A stretch of DNA of 64,000 nucleotides from Pedobacter sp. KBW06 (lineage in GTDB: Bacteria > Bacteroidota > Bacteroidia > Sphingobacteriales > Sphingobacteriaceae). The stretch is from the NCBI RefSeq assembly GCF_003852525.1, contig NZ_QAJL01000001.1, positions 1,749,268-1,813,267 of the forward strand. Reading direction: 5' to 3'. How positions within the stretch are numbered: the stretch's first letter is position 1; the number at the start of each line of letters is the position of its first letter. Positions 61,878 to 64,000 of this stretch are shown here, piece by piece. The notes under the pieces are model-generated. The model did no database searches and was not told the origin of the DNA. It was given only the letters and a program-made list of their open reading frames with translations. The position numbers and the translations under genes are program-made.

Positions 61878-63512
61878 ATGACAACTCAAAAATTAAAAAT
61901 CAGACGTTCTTTAATAGACCTTCAAATTGATTACACAAACGGGAATACAGAACCTCTGGAAACCTTAATGAGAGCCTGGAAAGGCATCAAAGACCTCGAC
62001 TATAACGATGACAATTCCTTTTTTAAGATCGGAGGATATCATGGAGAGCCATTCAGAGGTGGTGGATGGGGCAATGCCAATTACTGGGGTGGCTACTGTA
62101 ACCACGGAAATATACTCTTTCCAACCTGGCACCGCGTTTACCTGTACAGACTGGAGCAGGCTTTACAAAGTATCCCGGGCTGTCAGGATGTGGTTTTACC
62201 ATACTGGGATGAAACCGACGAAAGCAGCATTCTCTATGGAATTCCATCTTGCCTGACCGATGAATATTTCGTTCTTGACGGCAACAAGATCGATAATCCA
62301 TTACGTTCCTATGTCTTTCCAAGGAACATTACCGACAACATCAGTCCGGATCCCCAGGCAGATTATTCCAAACCTAAAAACTACGAAACCAAACGTTATC
62401 CGCTATCTGGTCTGATGGGACCGCAGGATATTGCAGCCACGCTTGCACACAATGCGAAGTTCCCAAATTATGACGACAATGTTAAAACACTCAATAACAA
62501 CATCAAAGACTGGCTGAATTCTCATATCGTAGTGAACAACGTGACCATTCCGACCAATCTGGTTCAGAAGTTCAAAGATTGCCTGGATGCACCCAACTAC
62601 ACCGTCTTCTCAAATACCAGCTCTGCTGCCGAATGGAATGAGGAACGCCAGACGATAGATCCGCTCACCGGCAAACCAATCGCTAACGATCCCAACTTTA
62701 AGCCTGTTGTTCCTCTGGAATCACCACATAACAGCATCCATCTCGCTGTTGGAGGCTGTGACATCCCGGTGTATAACCAGTCGCCCATTCAGGGGGCTAA
62801 CGGGGATATGGGCGAAAACGATACCGCCGCTCTTGATCCGATCTTTTATTTTCACCATTGCAATATTGACCGCGTGTTCTGGCTATGGCAGAAAAAACAC
62901 GGCGCTACAGATGCGCTGGAGATCATCCCGGAATATCCCGGAACAAACACCATTGACAATCAGGGGCCTACACCAGGGTTTGCACCAAATACCTGGTTAA
63001 CACTGGACAGTCCGCTGGAGCCTTTTAAAAAGAACCCAACAGATTACTACAACTCAAATGATTGCGTCAATATTGAAACACAATTAGGCTATACCTATAG
63101 TCAGGGTTCCATGGATGACCATGCAAACCTCTTTATGGCAGAAAAGAAAGACGACTTCCCGAGCAAAGTCATCAAAGTCAGCAAAATCAATAAAGCACCG
63201 ATCAGGGGCTCCTTTACCGTATCAGCATTCATGAATGTGAACGGAGAAAAGCTTCACCTGGGAACAGAGGCCATACTAAGCCGCTGGAATTCACAGTTCT
63301 GTGCCAATTGTCAGACACACCTGGAAGTAAAAGCATTCTTTAAACTTCCGGTAATAGAAAACAAACTGTTTTCCGCACTGAACGAGAACCCTTACGAACA
63401 TGTGGAAATTGAAATACATGGAAGAGATGGATTCATCAACGGCACCAATAAAAACAAGCTGTTAAATACCATGGAAAAACCAGTTACCGGATTCAATCTG
63501 GAAATTATTTAA
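61878..63512 (+). CDS. Tyrosinase-family type-3 copper protein
   Basis: 544 residues without signal peptide. CuA ligands: His55 (G-G-Y-H-G-E-P), His76 and His85 (C-N-H-G-N-I-L-F-P-T-W-H-R). CuB ligands: His284 and His288 (S-P-H-N-S-I-H-L-A-V-G-G) and His326 or 327 (F-Y-F-H-H-C-N-I-D-R). Cys74 two residues before His76 matches the Cys-x-His that forms a thioether bridge in fungal tyrosinases. A beta-rich C-terminal domain (about 400-544) could act as a lid. It would oxidise phenols or catechols to quinones; substrate and any melanin output are unknown. Confidence 0.9.
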   Translation: MTTQKLKIRRSLIDLQIDYTNGNTEPLETLMRAWKGIKDLDYNDDNSFFKIGGYHGEPFRGGGWGNANYWGGYCNHGNILFPTWHRVYLYRLEQALQSIPGCQDVVLPYWDETDESSILYGIPSCLTDEYFVLDGNKIDNPLRSYVFPRNITDNISPDPQADYSKPKNYETKRYPLSGLMGPQDIAATLAHNAKFPNYDDNVKTLNNNIKDWLNSHIVVNNVTIPTNLVQKFKDCLDAPNYTVFSNTSSAAEWNEERQTIDPLTGKPIANDPNFKPVVPLESPHNSIHLAVGGCDIPVYNQSPIQGANGDMGENDTAALDPIFYFHHCNIDRVFWLWQKKHGATDALEIIPEYPGTNTIDNQGPTPGFAPNTWLTLDSPLEPFKKNPTDYYNSNDCVNIETQLGYTYSQGSMDDHANLFMAEKKDDFPSKVIKVSKINKAPIRGSFTVSAFMNVNGEKLHLGTEAILSRWNSQFCANCQTHLEVKAFFKLPVIENKLFSALNENPYEHVEIEIHGRDGFINGTNKNKLLNTMEKPVTGFNLEII

Positions 63513-63550
63513 TCCGGATTTAGCCCGCAGTGCCGGCTACAGAATTCATG

Positions 63551-63580
63551 GAAGGCAGCATTATTGCTGCCTTCTTCATT
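63551..63580 (+). terminator. Terminator of the tyrosinase cluster
   Basis: GAAGGCAGCA (63551-63560), loop TTAT, TGCTGCCTTC (63565-63574), then TTCATTT; 39 bp after the tyrosinase stop. Confidence 0.8.
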
Positions 63581-63890
63581 TGGCTTCTGCTGAAGCCTGG
63601 TGAAAGTGTTGATATTTCAAAAGCGACAAGAAATGAGCCCAACAAAAAAAGCAGCCGAAGGAACTCCGGCTGCGACGTTGAGCGCGTCATATATGTAAGA
63701 TTTGATAACTACCGTTTTCGATGTCCAGACAAAAAGCTCCCCCCAGCGCTTTTGCCTTTGACGACACTAAATACCGCAAAATAAAATGAAGCCGCAACCG
63801 GTTATGGTTTCAAAAACCGAATATGAAACAAGATAGAAACTGGAAATACTCCAAAAAAGAGTGAGAAAAAATTAAATAAAAATATGACTA
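63581..63890. other. Gap between convergent tyrosinase and AraC genes
   Basis: Holds a leftward terminator (63644-63673) for the AraC gene at the right edge; otherwise AT-rich with no supported gene. Confidence 0.5.
63644..63673 (-). terminator. Leftward terminator downstream of the right-edge AraC gene
   Basis: GCAGCCG (63651-63657) and CGGCTGC (63667-63673) with loop AAGGAACTC; leftward it ends in T7. Confidence 0.75.
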
Positions 63891-64000
63891 TCAGACTGTT
63901 AAATACCTTTTCAGATATTCACTCGGACTCACCCCCTCTTTCTTCTTAAACACATTGAAAAATGTTATCCTTGAGTTAAATCCCGCCATATTTGCCAGGC
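63891..64000 (-). CDS. AraC-family regulator, C-terminal fragment
   Basis: The frame enters from the right edge and stops at TGA (63891-63893). It reads A-G-F-N-S-R-I-T-F-F-N-V-F-K-K-K-E-G-V-S-P-S-E-Y, the second helix-turn-helix and C-terminal signature of AraC proteins (R-x-T-F-x-x-x-F-K-K-x-x-G-x-S-P-x-x-Y). The rest lies outside the window. Confidence 0.85.
   Translation of the reverse strand, partial: LANMAGFNSRITFFNVFKKKEGVSPSEYLKRYLTV

Noticed and set aside
63530..63784. Rightward 84-codon frame after the tyrosinase gene
   Set aside because: It runs through the tyrosinase terminator hairpin and through a second terminator on the other strand.

Overview
The window looks like a chromosomal segment of a Bacteroidota, most likely Sphingobacteriaceae (Pedobacter-like). 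Supporting signs are two SusC/SusD pairs, many lipoprotein signal peptides ending in S-C-K or similar, weak Shine-Dalgarno sequences, -7 boxes of the TAnnTTTG type, ECF sigma/anti-sigma pairs and DGPF/YCII-ECF42 pairing. The genus is inference; no rRNA or tRNA gene is visible and I see no phage, IS element or CRISPR array.

Layout. 1-0.35 kb: 5' end of a leftward gene that resembles the flavin-oxidoreductase domain found at the front of some type I polyketide synthases. 0.35-1.36 kb: non-coding, with ten degenerate 25-bp tandem units and a long inverted repeat. 1.4-10.2 kb (leftward): PL14-like lipoprotein, GH43 enzyme, TonB-type barrel, a secreted formylglycine-generating-enzyme (FGE) homologue paired with an unknown secreted protein, a methyltransferase, and an alkaline-phosphatase-fold lipoprotein with an inserted LamG-like domain. 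10.5-16.7 kb: mostly rightward housekeeping and accessory enzymes, including a DapB homologue lacking its catalytic histidines and an SDR/AraC pair with AraC-type direct repeats in front. 16.7-33.6 kb: the most interesting part (below). 34-60.6 kb: a mosaic of ordinary genes (HAD phosphatase, ECF sigma/anti-sigma, a GrpB gene with a nonsense codon, FKBP, M3 peptidase, MscS channel, two MFS transporters, ECF42/YCII, TPR histidine kinase, PQQ-like propeller, CPA1 antiporter). 60.9-63.5 kb: a three-gene tyrosinase cluster with a Cys-rich membrane protein. The right edge cuts an AraC regulator.

The 16.7-33.6 kb block contains two leftward transcription units that appear to be governed by sulfur status. 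Unit A (about 27.43 to 16.71 kb) starts from a near-perfect Bacteroidota promoter next to a 13-bp perfect palindrome. It runs through a 13-codon uORF ending in five Cys codons, a second uORF, two small membrane proteins missed by length cut-offs, a sterol-desaturase-family enzyme, SusC, SusD, a Cys-type arylsulfatase, a thioredoxin fused to a catalytically dead rhodanese domain, and a second Cys-type arylsulfatase, ending at a terminator. Unit B (about 33.59 to 28.51 kb) has a promoter with a related operator-like element, then a SAM-I riboswitch with P1-P4 all drawable, then two uORFs (the second ending in M-C-C-C-G-I), then SusC and SusD and a strong terminator.

Taken together I read this as a sulfur-scavenging locus: outer-membrane import of sulfate esters or other organosulfur compounds, periplasmic sulfate release by sulfatases matured by the FGE at 6.2 kb, and expression tied to cysteine (poly-Cys leader translation) and to S-adenosylmethionine (riboswitch). 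The riboswitch and the poly-Cys reading frames are read directly from sequence; cysteine-dependent control and the substrate are inference.
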